DNA of 64,000 bases from DATAGF01 sp963834875 (GCA_963834875.1 CAWIDG010000002.1:248001-312000), one strand, 5' to 3'. Counted from the first letter of the stretch, positions 1 to 10,180 are shown. The notes: generated by a model not told the origin, from the letters alone. A program made the numbers and translations.

Positions 1-1
1 G

Positions 2-499
2 ATCTACACGCTGGCCCACACGGCGGGCTTCGTCGCCATGTTCCTCTGGATGTGGTTCCGGCGCCGTCGCTTCTATGCGGCCTTCCGCAACTGGTTCTGG
101 GTCGCCAACGGCCTGGCGGTCATCGGCTACTGGCTCTACCCGCTGGCGCCGCCCCGGCTGACCGATCTCGGGCTCGACGACCCCACGAAGGCCAGCCTCG
201 AGCTCGGCGGGGCGCTGTCGTGGTTCCAGCCCTTCCGCAACGAGTTCGCCGCCATGCCGTCGATGCACGTCGGCTACACGCTCCTGTTCGCCCTCACGCT
301 GGTCTGGATGCACCGCGGCTCGCGCTGGCGCTGGGTCGCCTTCCTCTGGCCGGCGGCCATGCTCTACGTCGTGATGGCGACCGCGAACCACTGGTGGCTG
401 GACGCCGTCGGCGGCGCCGCCTGCGTCCTCCTCGCGCTCGCGGTCGTCGACCCGCTGACGCGGTCGCTGCCCCGTCCCTGGGCGAGGGCGGCGTCGTGA
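2..499 (+). CDS. PAP2-superfamily lipid phosphatase/phosphotransferase, 5' end outside window
   Basis: Only the last 165 residues are present; the frame is already open at the first base. Several hydrophobic segments rich in Trp and Phe are visible, so this is an integral membrane protein. The motif MPSMHVGY near residues 85-93 and NHWWLDAVGG near 129-138 match the paired His and His/Asp active-site motifs of the PAP2 branch that includes inositol-phosphorylceramide-synthase-like enzymes. Its stop overlaps the GTG start of the next glycosyltransferase by 4 nt, so the two are probably translationally coupled. Together they suggest a step in making an inositol- or sugar-containing lipid, which is an inference. 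The exact substrate cannot be read from the sequence. Confidence 0.8.
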   Translation: MYTLAHTAGFVAMFLWMWFRRRRFYAAFRNWFWVANGLAVIGYWLYPLAPPRLTDLGLDDPTKASLELGGALSWFQPFRNEFAAMPSMHVGYTLLFALTLVWMHRGSRWRWVAFLWPAAMLYVVMATANHWWLDAVGGAACVLLALAVVDPLTRSLPRPWARAAS

Positions 500-1773
500 G
501 GATCGCGATGGCCACCGAGTACGCCTACCCGGTCCTCGGGGGGATGCCCGAGCACGTCCACAACCTCAGCAAGGAGATGGCCGCCCGGGGGCACGACGTC
601 ACCGTGCTCACGAGCATGCCGCCCGGGATGCGGCGGATGGCGCGCCGGACCGACGCCGAGAACCTCGCCCTGCACGGCTACCGCACCCTCCGCATCGGGG
701 TCTCGATGCCGATCGTGTCCAACGGGTCGCTCGCCCGCATCAGCGCAGGCATCGGCGCGAAGCCGCGCATCGCCCGCGCCCTGGAGGGCATGGACGTCGT
801 CCACGCGCAGGGGCTCGCCGTGCCCACCATCTGCCTGTGGGCGATCAGGGTGTCGCGGGCGCCGGTCAACGTCGGCACCTTCCACACGTACTTCGAGGGC
901 GGGCATTGGGGCTACAAGTACTTCTTCGCGTACGTGCGCAGCACGATCGCGCGCACCGACCGCCTGATCGCGGTCTCCGACGCGTGCCTGACGGCGCTGC
1001 GGCCCTACTTCCGCGACCAGGCCTTCGACGTCATCCCGAACGGGGTCGACACGGAGCTGTACCGGCCGCTCGAGCCGGGCGAGGAGCGGCCGCCGGGCCC
1101 GCCGCGCATCCTCTTCGTGGGCCGCTTCGACACGCGCAACAGGCTCGACATCCTCCTCCAGGCCGCGCGGATCCTCCAGGACGAGGGGCGGGACTTCGTC
1201 GTGCAGGTGGTCGGCGACGGCCCGTTGCGTCCCGTGTACCACCGCCAGGCCAAGAGCCTCGGCGTCTGGGACCGGATCCGGTGGCTGGGCCTGCTCGACA
1301 GGGAGCGCCCGCGCCTCTACCGCGAGGCGACGGTCTTCGCCGCGCCCTGCGTCCTCGCCTCCTTCGGCGTGGTCCTGCTCGAGGCGATGGCCTCGGGCAC
1401 GCCGATCGTCTGCGCCGACAACGTCGGCTTCCGCCAGGTCATCCGCGACGGGGCGCCGGGCCGCTTCGTCCCTCCCGGCGACGCCGGGGCCCTCGCGGCC
1501 GGCATCGCCGAGCAGCTCGACGACGCGGATCGGCGCCGCGACTGGGGCGAGCGGGGCCGCGCCGTCGCGGTGGAGCGCTACTCGTGGCCGGAGGTCGCCC
1601 GCCGGGTCGAGGAGCTCTACCTGGAGGTCCTGGCGTCCAAGGACGGCCGCCCCGACGATCGCCCGCCGGTGGGGCTGCGCTTCAATCTGCGCCGCAACCC
1701 GATCGAGCTCGTCCGCAACGTGCCGTCGGCGCTGCGGTCGGGCTACCCCAAGGAGCGGGTCCCGGGGGACTGA
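496..1773 (+). CDS. GT4-family glycosyltransferase
   Basis: This is a 425-residue GT-B fold glycosyltransferase. The GTG start at 496 overlaps the upstream stop (GTGA), and the protein begins directly with the first Rossmann strand. The GGMPEHV loop is at about residue 15, the NGVD motif at about 182 and the C-domain opening strand FVGRFD at about 208. The donor-binding segment is ASFGVVLLEAMASGTPIV near 287-304. In most GT4 enzymes this reads E-x7-E; here the first Glu is Ala and only the second is kept. The PAP2 neighbour points to transfer of a sugar to a lipid or polyprenyl acceptor, perhaps PimB-like, but the acceptor is not known. Confidence 0.85.
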   Translation: MRIAMATEYAYPVLGGMPEHVHNLSKEMAARGHDVTVLTSMPPGMRRMARRTDAENLALHGYRTLRIGVSMPIVSNGSLARISAGIGAKPRIARALEGMDVVHAQGLAVPTICLWAIRVSRAPVNVGTFHTYFEGGHWGYKYFFAYVRSTIARTDRLIAVSDACLTALRPYFRDQAFDVIPNGVDTELYRPLEPGEERPPGPPRILFVGRFDTRNRLDILLQAARILQDEGRDFVVQVVGDGPLRPVYHRQAKSLGVWDRIRWLGLLDRERPRLYREATVFAAPCVLASFGVVLLEAMASGTPIVCADNVGFRQVIRDGAPGRFVPPGDAGALAAGIAEQLDDADRRRDWGERGRAVAVERYSWPEVARRVEELYLEVLASKDGRPDDRPPVGLRFNLRRNPIELVRNVPSALRSGYPKERVPGD

Positions 1774-1777
1774 GCGG

Positions 1778-2571
1778 ATGGGTCGCCGGGAGATCCGGTC
1801 GTGGCTGATGGACATGGACGGCGTGCTCGTGCGCGAGGAGCAGGTCATCCCCGGCGCCGACCGCCTCGTGGAGCGGCTCCGGGAGACCGGCACCCCGTTC
1901 CTCGTCCTCACGAACAACTCCATCTACACGCGCCGTGACCTGGCGGCGCGCCTGCGCATGCGGCGTCTCGAGGTCCCCGAGGAGTGCATCTGGACCTCGG
2001 CGCTCGCCACGGCGCGGTTCCTCGAGGACCAGCGGCCCGGGGGGACGGCCTTCGTGATCGGCGAGGCGGGCCTGACCACGGCGCTCCACCAGGCGGGCTA
2101 CACGCTCACCGAGCACTCGCCCGACTACGTGGTCCTGGGCGAGACGCGCAGCTACAGCTTCGAGCGCATCGCGCGCGCCATCCAGCTGATCGCCGGCGGG
2201 GCGCGCTTCATCGCCACCAACCCCGACCCGACCGGCCCCTCGCCCGACGGGCTGCTCCCCGCCACCGGCTCGGTCGCGGCCCTCATCAGCCGGGCGACGC
2301 GCGTCGACCCCTACTTCGTCGGCAAGCCGAACCCGCTGATGATGCGCTCGGCGCTCAACGCCATCGACGCCCACTCGGAGACCACGCTCATGGTCGGCGA
2401 CCGCATGGACACCGACATCGTGGCCGGCATCGAGGCCGGGCTCGAGACCGTCCTCGTCCTGACCGGGCGTCACCGCCCGACGAGGTGGAGCGCTTCCCCT
2501 ACCGCCCGTCGCGGGTCGTCAACTCGGTGGCCGACCTCGTGGAGGAGGTCGGCGCGCCGGCGCTGCCCTAG
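1778..2571 (+). CDS. HAD-IIA family phosphatase (NagD-like), frameshifted near its 3' end
   Basis: The ATG at 1778 lies 4 nt after the glycosyltransferase stop. Class IIA HAD motifs are clear: nucleophile MDMDG (Asp12, Asp14), LTNNS, the Lys in GKPNP near residue 181 and MVGDRMDTDIVAG near 206. These enzymes dephosphorylate small phosphate esters such as p-nitrophenyl phosphate, sugar phosphates or glycerol phosphate. After LVLTG at about 2465 the frame breaks: the conserved tail PDEVERFPYRPSRVV continues in the next frame to a TAG at 2569-2571. One missing base between 2467 and 2487 explains this. The last bases overlap the stop of the convergent CBS gene. Confidence 0.8.
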
Positions 2572-2975
2572 GAGCCGCGGGCGGGCGGGACGGCGCCGAA
2601 CTCGGCGGCGCCGGACAGGACGCCGACGACGTCGCGCATGTTGAGGACGCCGACCAGGTCCTCGCCCTCACGGACCAGGAGGTGGCGCACCCCGCGCTCG
2701 ATCATCAGGTCGCACGCGTCGTCGAGGGAGGTCGAGCGCTCGACCGCGACCGGGTCGGGCGTCATCCAGTCGGCCACCCTGGCCGCGTCCAGGTCGGTGC
2801 CCTCGGCGATCGCCCGCAGGACGTCGCGCTCGGTGATGACGCCGCCGCCCTCCACCTCGACGATGCCGAGGCCCGTGCGCGCGCCGCTCAGGGCCACCGC
2901 GAGCGCGCGCAGGTCCTGGTCCGGGCCCATGCGGACCTTCACGTCGGCCATCACGTCGCCCACGGTGCGCGCCAC
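2568..2975 (-). CDS. CBS-domain protein
   Basis: This 135-residue protein consists of two CBS domains and nothing else. The first covers about residues 5-60 (VGDVMADVKVRMGPD and ITERDVLRAI), the second about 65-125 (VADWMTPDPVAVE, DLVGVLNMRDVVGV). Tandem CBS pairs form a Bateman module that binds adenine nucleotides and usually regulates a partner protein. There is no attached enzyme or channel, so the partner is unknown. It shares the minus strand with the decarboxylase-like gene upstream, 17 nt away. Confidence 0.85.
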   Translation of the reverse strand: MARTVGDVMADVKVRMGPDQDLRALAVALSGARTGLGIVEVEGGGVITERDVLRAIAEGTDLDAARVADWMTPDPVAVERSTSLDDACDLMIERGVRHLLVREGEDLVGVLNMRDVVGVLSGAAEFGAVPPARGS

Positions 2976-2992
2976 GGGCCGATCCTAACCCG

Positions 2993-3670
2993 TCAGGGGA
3001 CCTGGCCGAGCGGGCCCTCGCCGCCGGGGTAGCAGAAGGAGGAGTTCGGCGAGTAGAAGCCCCACGTCACCTCCAGCGGCTCGGCCGGGCGCAGGGCGTA
3101 CACGGGGTGGCTCGGCTCGAGGAACTCCAGGCTCGTGACCTCCCACGGCTGGACGGCCCCGAGCACGAAGGGGTACAGGCCGCTCATCAGCGTCCCGTCG
3201 ACCTCGGTGATGTAGCGGAGCTGTCCGCGGGCGATCCCCGCGATCTCGTCGCCCACCGTGGCCGTGGTGCGGATGATCGGCACGCCGTCGGCCGAGCTGG
3301 TGGCCGTCAGCACACCGTCGGAGATCTCGAGCACGGTCTCGCCGGGCTCGGCGGGCACGCCCCGCGCGGAGGCGTAGGCGCGCATGTCGGCGTTGGAGTT
3401 GTAGTAGTGGGTCCACCAGCGCCCGGGGATGGCGCCGTCGGGGGTGTTCTGCCCGGACAGGTCCGGGCCGAGGTAGGTCAGGGAATAGGGGGCGAAGCCG
3501 GACGTCTGGTCGTCTGAGTCCACGACGTACTGGTTCATGAAGCACTGGTTGTTCTCGGCGAGGTCCAGCGCCTTGGGGGTGAGGGCTCGGACCGCATCGG
3601 GGTCGGCCGGGACCCAGGTGAAGTAGAGCATCCTGCTGTTGGTGACCATCTGCGGGGCTTCGAGCGGCAT
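2993..3670 (-). CDS. Acetoacetate decarboxylase-like family protein
   Basis: The ATG at 3670 is chosen because GGAGG lies 7 nt upstream; a longer frame to 3706 has no such site. The product has 225 residues and begins MPLEAPQMV. Features such as YFTWVPADPDAVRALTP near the N-terminus and the GRWWTHYYNSNADMR stretch in the middle resemble the acetoacetate decarboxylase superfamily, a beta-barrel fold. I could not place the catalytic Lys of the true decarboxylases with confidence, so the activity is open. No signal peptide or membrane segment is seen. It lies between ruvB and the CBS gene on the same strand. Confidence 0.5.
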   Translation of the reverse strand: MPLEAPQMVTNSRMLYFTWVPADPDAVRALTPKALDLAENNQCFMNQYVVDSDDQTSGFAPYSLTYLGPDLSGQNTPDGAIPGRWWTHYYNSNADMRAYASARGVPAEPGETVLEISDGVLTATSSADGVPIIRTTATVGDEIAGIARGQLRYITEVDGTLMSGLYPFVLGAVQPWEVTSLEFLEPSHPVYALRPAEPLEVTWGFYSPNSSFCYPGGEGPLGQVP

Positions 3671-3744
3671 GAGGGGGCCTCCGGGAGGGTGTGCGGACGC
3701 GCACACGCGAGCCTACTTCGCCGCGACCGCGCGCGGCGGGGCAG

Positions 3745-4764
<1,020 letters not shown>

Positions 4765-4768
<4 letters not shown>

Positions 4769-5349
4769 CTCCTCAGCCGCCCGAGCCCGTGCCGGACCAG
4801 GCCCTCGGCGTCGAGGCCGTCGGGCGCGTCGCCGAGCGCCGCGTCGGCCTCGTCGGGACGGAAGCCGAGCGCGACGAGCCCGTCGCGGGCCGAGAGGTAG
4901 GCGTCGGCCGCGCCCGCCGTCACGACGGGCGGCGCGTCGCCGTTGAGGGAGCCGAGCCGGTCCCGCAGCTCCAGCACGACCCGCTCGGCGGTGCGCTTGC
5001 CCACGCCGCTCGCCGCCTGCAGGCGCGCGCTGTCGCCGCGCGCGAGCGCCAGGCGGAGCTCGTCGGGCTGGTCGAGGCCGCAGATCGCCAGCGCCAGGCG
5101 CGGCCCGACGCCGCTCACGCCGGTGAAGGCCTCGAAGAGGGCGCGCTCGGCGGGGGTGGCGAAGCCGTAGAGGTCGAGCGACTCCTCGCGCACCGCGAGG
5201 ACGGTCAGCAGCGCGGCCTCCGAGCCGACCGCGGGCAGGGACGCGGCCGTCGTGGCGGACACGCGTACGAGGAGGCCGACCCCGCCGACCTCGATCACCG
5301 GGCCCTCGGGCTCGTGCGCGACGACGCGGCCCCTGACGGAGCGGATCAT
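4765..5349 (-). CDS. ruvA: Holliday junction DNA-binding protein RuvA
   Basis: The 194-residue protein has the full RuvA layout: an N-terminal OB fold (MIRSVRGRVV), two helix-hairpin-helix motifs (GVSGVGPRLA near 77-86 and ASGVGKRTAERV near 113-124) and a C-terminal domain ending in GFRPDEADAAL. RuvA tetramers hold the four-way junction square-planar for RuvB and RuvC. It lies 10 nt after ruvC and overlaps ruvB by 4 nt, so the three are one transcription unit. Confidence 0.95.
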
Positions 5350-5359
5350 CGTGGGGAAG

Positions 5360-5872
5360 CTACCGCGCCCGGCGGATGGCCCCGCGCAGCGGGGCCGAGC
5401 TGAGATGGCAGATGGCGGCGGCCAGGGCGTCGGCCTCGTGGTCGCCGCGCGGGTCGGCCCCGGCGAGGCGGCGGACCATCGCCCGGACCTGGGCCTTGCC
5501 CGCGCCCCCCTGGCCGGTGACGGCCTGCTTGATGGTGTTCGGCGCGTACTCGGTCACCTCGATCGAGGCCCCGGCGAGCGCCACCAGGATGGCCCCGCGG
5601 GCCTCCGCCATGCCCATGGCCGCGCGGCTGACCGGGTGGACGAACCACGACTCGACCGCGGCCGCGGTCACCTCGTCGGCCGCCACGAGGGCCGCCACGC
5701 CGTCGTGGATCGCCCGCAGCCGCTCGGGATGCGGCGCGCGCGGCGAGGTGCGGATCGTCCCGAGGGCGAGCACGCGCGGGCGAACGCCGGAGCCCGTCAC
5801 CACCGCGTAGCCGGTCGAGGCCAGCCCGGGGTCCACGCCGATGACGCCGCCGCCGCTCACGCGGGTAGCCAA
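5360..5872 (-). CDS. ruvC: Crossover junction endonuclease RuvC
   Basis: This 170-residue protein is the Holliday junction resolvase. The RNase H-like fold begins IGVDPGLASTGY with catalytic Asp14. The other acidic residues are Glu74 in AAVESWF and the C-terminal pair in GDHEADALAAAI (Asp144 and Asp148). The ATG at 5872 gives a slightly long N-terminus; a GTG four codons in is an equally good start. The divergent VOC gene begins 29 nt away. In many actinobacteria yebC sits directly upstream of ruvC; here the VOC gene is between them. Confidence 0.93.
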   Translation of the reverse strand: MATRVSGGGVIGVDPGLASTGYAVVTGSGVRPRVLALGTIRTSPRAPHPERLRAIHDGVAALVAADEVTAAAVESWFVHPVSRAAMGMAEARGAILVALAGASIEVTEYAPNTIKQAVTGQGGAGKAQVRAMVRRLAGADPRGDHEADALAAAICHLSSAPLRGAIRRAR

Positions 5873-5901
5873 TCAGTGGCCCCGGACGGTAGAAATGGAC
5901 C

Positions 5902-6481
5902 TTGGCGGCAAACGTCACGGGCGCGTTCCCGATCCTGACGGTCTCGGACATGGGGCGGGCCCTGCGCTTCTACCTCGAGCTCCTCGGCGGCCGTCAGACC
6001 TACCGGTTCCCCGAAGAGGGCGAGCCGGCCTTCGTCACCCTCGAGCTGGGCGGCTGCCTGCTGGGCCTCGGGCAGGAGGCGGACCTGCCGCCGCCCGGCC
6101 GACGGCCGGCCGCGCATCGAGCTGTGCGCCTACGCCGCCGACTGCGACGCCGCCGTCGCGGCGCTGCGCGCGGCCGGGGTGACGATCATCGACGAGCCCG
6201 CCGACCAGGCCTGGGGCGAGCGGATGGCGCGGGTGGCCGACCCCGACGGCAACCGCGTCATCATCCTGAGCTCCCCGATCAGCGAGCAGCGGCCCCACAT
6301 AGCGGGCCCGCTGGGGTGCTGTCCCGGCGGCCAGCCCCGCCGCAGGCGGTGCCGCCGGCTTCGCATTGGCGCCCGGCCAGGGGGCCAATGGCGTCCGGCC
6401 GCCCCCGACGAGCCGAGGCGCCGGGCCTACGCTGTCGCGACGGCCTCCAGGATCTCCTCGGAGATGTCGAAGTTCGCGTAG
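5902..6481 (+). CDS. VOC (glyoxalase/bleomycin resistance) family protein, frameshifted
   Basis: The most likely start is the TTG at 5902, giving PILTVSDMGRALRFYLELLGG, the classic first beta-alpha unit of a VOC domain. After GQEADLPPP near 6085 the frame shifts by one base, and the second half (IELCAYAADCDAAVAALRAAG then MARVADPDGNRVIIL) continues in another frame. The domain is complete near 6290 (about 130 residues). The open frame runs on to 6481 with low-complexity sequence overlapping the end of yebC, so the true stop is probably lost to another indel, possibly the TAG at 6300. VOC proteins bind metal and act as isomerases, dioxygenases or resistance proteins; the function here is unknown. 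Confidence 0.6.
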
Positions 6482-7179
6482 ACGCCCTGGACGTCGTCGT
6501 TGTCCTCGAGCTCGTCGATGAGGCGCAGCACCTGGCGGGCCTCCTTCTCGCTGACCTCGACGGTGCTCTTCGGGACCATCGTGAGCTCGGCTGAGGCGTA
6601 GCCGACCCCGCCCTCCTCGAGCGACCGGCGGACGCCCATGAAGTCGCCCGGGTCGGTGGTGACCTGCCACTGCGCGCCGTCCTCGGAGATGTCCTCCGCG
6701 CCCCCCGCGAGCGCGAGCTCCATGAGCTCGTCCTCGTCGACGCCACCGCGCTCGACCAGCACGAGGCCCTTGCGCTCGAACTGCCACGCCACGCTGCCGG
6801 GCGTGCCCAGCGAGCCGCCGTTCTTGGTGAAGATGCGACGTACGTCGCTCGCCGTGCGGTTGCGGTTGTCGGTGAGGGTCGTCGCGATGACGGCCACGCC
6901 GCCCGGGGCGTAGCCCTCGTAGACCATCGACTCGTACGCGTCGCCCTCGGCCCCGCCGGCGCCGCGCTGGATCGCCCGCTCGATGTTGTCCTTCGGCATC
7001 GAGTTGTCGCGCGCCTTCTGGATGGCGTTCGCGAGGGCCGCGTTGGACTCCGGGTCGGGCCCACCCTCCTTCGCCGCCACGATGATCGCCCGCGAGAGCT
7101 TCGAGAAGAGCTGGCCGCGCCTTGCGTCGGCCGCGCCCTTCTTGCGCTTGATCGTCGCCCACTTACTGTGCCCCGACAC
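6427..7179 (-). CDS. yebC: YebC/PmpR-family protein
   Basis: The 250-residue protein starts with the family signature SGHSKWATIKRKKGAAD and keeps the acidic, three-domain layout of YebC (KNGGSLGTPGSVAWQF in the middle, DNDDVQGVYANFDI at the end). Members have been described both as DNA-binding regulators and as translation factors that relieve ribosome stalling; the sequence alone does not decide. Linkage to ruvCAB is common in many bacteria. Its start overlaps the end of pdxT by 17 nt. Confidence 0.93.
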   Translation of the reverse strand: MSGHSKWATIKRKKGAADARRGQLFSKLSRAIIVAAKEGGPDPESNAALANAIQKARDNSMPKDNIERAIQRGAGGAEGDAYESMVYEGYAPGGVAVIATTLTDNRNRTASDVRRIFTKNGGSLGTPGSVAWQFERKGLVLVERGGVDEDELMELALAGGAEDISEDGAQWQVTTDPGDFMGVRRSLEEGGVGYASAELTMVPKSTVEVSEKEARQVLRLIDELEDNDDVQGVYANFDISEEILEAVATA

Positions 7180-7826
7180 GGCCCCTCCTCCCTTCGGCGC
7201 CCGGCGCGTCGGCGGCGGCGCGGCGGGACCTCGCGCGCCCCACCAGCCACTCGTGGAAGCGCCGCTCCCCGGACAGCTCCGGGTGGAACGCGGTCACCAG
7301 CAGGTCGCCCTGGCGCGCGGCGACGCCGTGGCCGGAGTGGCGGGCGAGGACCTCCACGCCCGGCCCCGCCTCCTCGATCCACGGCGCGCGGATGAACACC
7401 GCGTCCACCGGCTCCGGGCCGAGGGCCGGCACGTCGACGACCGCCTCGAAGGACGCCACCTGGCGCCCGAACGCGTTGCGCCGCACGACGATGTCCATGC
7501 CGCCCACCAGCGGCTGGGCGCCCCCGGTGGTCGCGCGGGCCAGGACGATCATGCCGGCGCAGGTGCCGAGGGCCGGCAGGCCGTCGTCGATCCGCTCGCG
7601 CAGCGCCGCCAGGAGGCCCGGAGCCCTCCGCGACCAGCCCGAGCGTCGTGCTCTCCCCGCCGGGCAGCACGATCCCGTCGAGCCCCTCGAGGTCCCCGGG
7701 GAGGCGCACCTCGACCGGGTCGGCGCCGGCCGCCGCAAGGGCCGCGGCGTGCTCCGCGAACGCCCCCTGCACCGCCAGCACGCCGACGCGCGGCCGGCCG
7801 AGGCTCGGGACGGGCTCCCTCACCAC
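7163..7826 (-). CDS. pdxT: Pyridoxal 5'-phosphate synthase glutaminase subunit PdxT (one frameshift)
   Basis: PdxT releases ammonia from glutamine and feeds it to PdxS. The class I amidotransferase motifs are GVLAVQGAFAEH near residue 15, LPGGESTT near 54, the nucleophile Cys in LGTCAGMIVLA and the His/Glu pair in AFHPELS. The reading frame breaks near 7619, where CTCCGGGCCTCCTGG should read CTCCGGCCTCCTGG; removing one G joins LVAEGSG to LLAALRERI. The start overlaps the pdxS stop by 7 nt. Length after correction (about 220 residues) is slightly above the usual 190-200 because of a charged C-terminal tail overlapping yebC. Confidence 0.92.
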
Positions 7827-8716
7827 CCCCGGCCCTGGAGCAGCCCGTCCTCGCCGATCGCCGAGATCTCGAGGCCGGGCATGGCGTCCTTGAGGCCGCG
7901 CGAGGCCCGCGCCACCACCTCGGGGTCGCGGTGGTGGGTCACCGCCTCGACGATCGCGCGCGCCCGCCGCGGCGGATCGGCGCTCTTGAAGATCCCGGAG
8001 CCCACGAAGACGCCCTCGGCGCCCAGCTGCATCATCAGCGCCGCGTCGGCCGGCGTCGCGATCCCGCCGGCGGAGAAGTTCACCACCGGCAGGCGGCCGT
8101 CGGCGGCAACCGCGGCCACGAGCTCGTAGGGCGCGCGCAGGTCCTTGGCGGCCGAGTGCAGCTCCTCCCGCGGGCGGCCGGCGAGCGCGGCGATCCCGCC
8201 CCGGATGGCGCGCATGTGGCGCACCGCCTCGACGACGTTGCCGGTCCCTGCCTCGCCCTTGGTGCGGATCATCGCCGCGCCCTCGGAGATGCGCCTCAGG
8301 GCCTCACCGAGGTCGGTGGCGCCGCAGACGAACGGCACCGTGAAGGCCTGCTTGTCGATGTGGTGGGCCTCGTCGGCCGGCGTGAGGACCTCGGACTCGT
8401 CGATGAAGTCGATCTCCAGGGCCTCGAGCACCTGGGCCTCGACGAAGTGGCCGATGCGGCACTTGGCCATCACGGGGATCGAGACGGCCTCCTGGATGGC
8501 CGTGATCGTCTCGGGGTCGCTCATCCGTGCGACGCCGCCGTCGGCGCGGATGTCGGCCGGGATGCGCTCGAGCGCCATCACCGCGCAGGCCCCCGCCTCC
8601 TCGGCGATCCGGGCCTGCTCGGGGGTCGTGACGTCCATGATCACGCCGCCCTTGAGCATCTGCGCCAGCCCGCCCTTGACCCGCATCGTGCCGGTGCGGC
8701 CGTTCCCCTCAGCCAC
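7820..8716 (-). CDS. pdxS: Pyridoxal 5'-phosphate synthase lyase subunit PdxS
   Basis: This 298-residue TIM-barrel protein builds PLP from ribose 5-phosphate, glyceraldehyde 3-phosphate and ammonia. Hallmarks are VKGGLAQMLKGGVIMDV at the N-terminus, the Schiff-base Lys in VMAKCRIGHFVEAQ and the second catalytic Lys in RTKGEAGTGNVVEAVRHMR. It is unbroken and of normal length. It precedes pdxT with a 7-nt overlap, the usual order. The gene upstream on the same strand encodes an RpiR-type regulator, 44 nt away. Confidence 0.96.
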   Translation of the reverse strand: MAEGNGRTGTMRVKGGLAQMLKGGVIMDVTTPEQARIAEEAGACAVMALERIPADIRADGGVARMSDPETITAIQEAVSIPVMAKCRIGHFVEAQVLEALEIDFIDESEVLTPADEAHHIDKQAFTVPFVCGATDLGEALRRISEGAAMIRTKGEAGTGNVVEAVRHMRAIRGGIAALAGRPREELHSAAKDLRAPYELVAAVAADGRLPVVNFSAGGIATPADAALMMQLGAEGVFVGSGIFKSADPPRRARAIVEAVTHHRDPEVVARASRGLKDAMPGLEISAIGEDGLLQGRGW

Positions 8717-8760
8717 GCCTACCCCTCGGTCGGAAGCCGAGGACTCAGCTTAGCGAAGGC

Positions 8761-9585
8761 TCAGGCGCCGACCGCGGCCAGACCCGCCGCGGCGATCTCG
8801 CGCCTGGGCGGCGTCAGCGCGCTCGCCAGCGCCTGGGCGACCGCCACCATGGCCACGAGGGTCGGCGCGCCGTCGCGGGCGTCGGCCGGGACGACCCGCG
8901 CGAGCGGGTTGCGGGCAAGCGGGTTCAGGCTGGAGTTGACCAGGGCCGCCGCCGGGACGCCGGCCGCACGGCCGGCCGACACGGCGGCCTGGGCCACCCG
9001 CGACTCCCTGCCGATGGCGATGGCGAGCACCGCCCCACCGGGGCCCAGGCCGTCGAGCCAGGCGCGGGCGGCGGGGTCGAGCGAGGTGACGACGGCCACC
9101 GGGCGGCCGGCGCGGGCGAGGCGCTCCTCGATCAGGGTCACGACGGTGCGGGCGTGTCCCTCGCCGGCGACCACGAGCGGCGAGCGGGCCCCGATCGCGG
9201 CGGCCATCGACCCGAGCCCCGCGGCCCCCAGCCGCTCGGAGAGGTCGTCGAGGGCGAGGCGCTCGGCGGCGAGGGCCGACTCGATCCCGTCGGCCGACAG
9301 CGGCAGCCCGAGCTGGCGGTCGCCGGGGCGGGGCGGGAGCCCCGGGCGCTGGGCCCTGCGGACCGTGCGCTGCATCTCGGGGTAGCCGGAGTACCCGAGG
9401 GCCTGCGCGAACCGGACGACGGTCGCTGGGCTGCAATGGGAGGCCCGGGCCACCTCGTGGGCCGACAGCAGCGGCACGTCCGGGAGGTGGTCGGCCAGGT
9501 AGCGGGCGAGCGACTGCTGGGCGGGGCTGAACCGCTCGTAGTCGCGCTTCAGGCGCTCGGCCAGGGCGTGGACGTCGGGGGGCAT
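8761..9585 (-). CDS. RpiR/MurR-family transcriptional regulator (HTH plus SIS)
   Basis: The 274-residue protein has an N-terminal HTH domain (SPAQQSLARYLADH, then SAHEVARASHCSPATVVRFAQ, about residues 20-65) and a C-terminal SIS sugar-phosphate domain (about 125-250, with LVVAGEGHARTVV and AIAIGRESRVAQAAVSAG). RpiR regulators sense phosphosugars and usually repress neighbouring sugar-use genes. No sugar transport or catabolic gene is adjacent. The nearest downstream genes are pdxS and pdxT, whose substrates are pentose and triose phosphates, so control of pdxST is possible but unproven. No strong ribosome site is seen before the ATG at 9585. Confidence 0.82.
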   Translation of the reverse strand: MPPDVHALAERLKRDYERFSPAQQSLARYLADHLPDVPLLSAHEVARASHCSPATVVRFAQALGYSGYPEMQRTVRRAQRPGLPPRPGDRQLGLPLSADGIESALAAERLALDDLSERLGAAGLGSMAAAIGARSPLVVAGEGHARTVVTLIEERLARAGRPVAVVTSLDPAARAWLDGLGPGGAVLAIAIGRESRVAQAAVSAGRAAGVPAAALVNSSLNPLARNPLARVVPADARDGAPTLVAMVAVAQALASALTPPRREIAAAGLAAVGA

Positions 9586-9619
9586 GCGAAGCGAGAGTTC
9601 GCCGTCGGGCCGCGGTCCC

Positions 9620-10180
9620 CTACCGAGGACGCGGAGCCAGGCGCGTGGGCGTCCCGGAGCCCGTCGCCATGCGCACCTCCGCGACCCGTCCGGGCACGAC
9701 CCCCTCGAGCACGACGTACTGCACGGCGCTCGCGCCCGGGGGCAGCGTCGACCGCCGTGGCGGCAGCATCGCGGCCGCCCTCCGAGCCTCGGCGTCGGCC
9801 CGGTCGCCGAGGGCTTCCGCCGCCGGCTCCAGCCGCACCAGCGAGCCGTCGTCGAGGACCGCGCCGAAGGACGGCGCGGGCGCCGGCCGGGGAGAGCCGT
9901 TGACCACCGACGCGATCCCCACGGCGGGCGGCGGGCCGGCGGGCGGCGTGTCGCGCAGCAGCGCCGACTCGAGCGCCTTCACGGCCGGGTCGCTGCCGCG
10001 CAGGTCGAGCGTCGCGCCGACCCCGCTCGCCGCCGTGCCGACGAAGTAGCCGGAGCCCGACGCCTCGGGCGGGGCGGGGGGCTCGGGCGCCGGCGACGGC
10101 GCCCCTCCGCCGCAGCCGGCGGCGAGCGCCAGGGCGGCCGCGGCGGCCGCGGCGCGCGGCCGCCGGCGCGCCCGGCTCAC
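9620..10180 (-). CDS. Predicted lipoprotein of unknown function
   Basis: The GTG at 10180 overlaps the ligD stop (GTGA). The 186-residue product has a basic, Ala/Leu-rich signal peptide and a lipobox LAAGC with the lipidated Cys at residue 23, followed by a Pro/Ala linker. The mature part contains SGYFVGTAASGVGATLDLRG and AVQYVVLEGVVPGRVAEVRMATG. I do not recognise the domain. It should be anchored on the outer face of the cell membrane. Co-expression with ligD may be accidental packing. Confidence 0.65.
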   Translation of the reverse strand: MSRARRRPRAAAAAAALALAAGCGGGAPSPAPEPPAPPEASGSGYFVGTAASGVGATLDLRGSDPAVKALESALLRDTPPAGPPPAVGIASVVNGSPRPAPAPSFGAVLDDGSLVRLEPAAEALGDRADAEARRAAAMLPPRRSTLPPGASAVQYVVLEGVVPGRVAEVRMATGSGTPTRLAPRPR

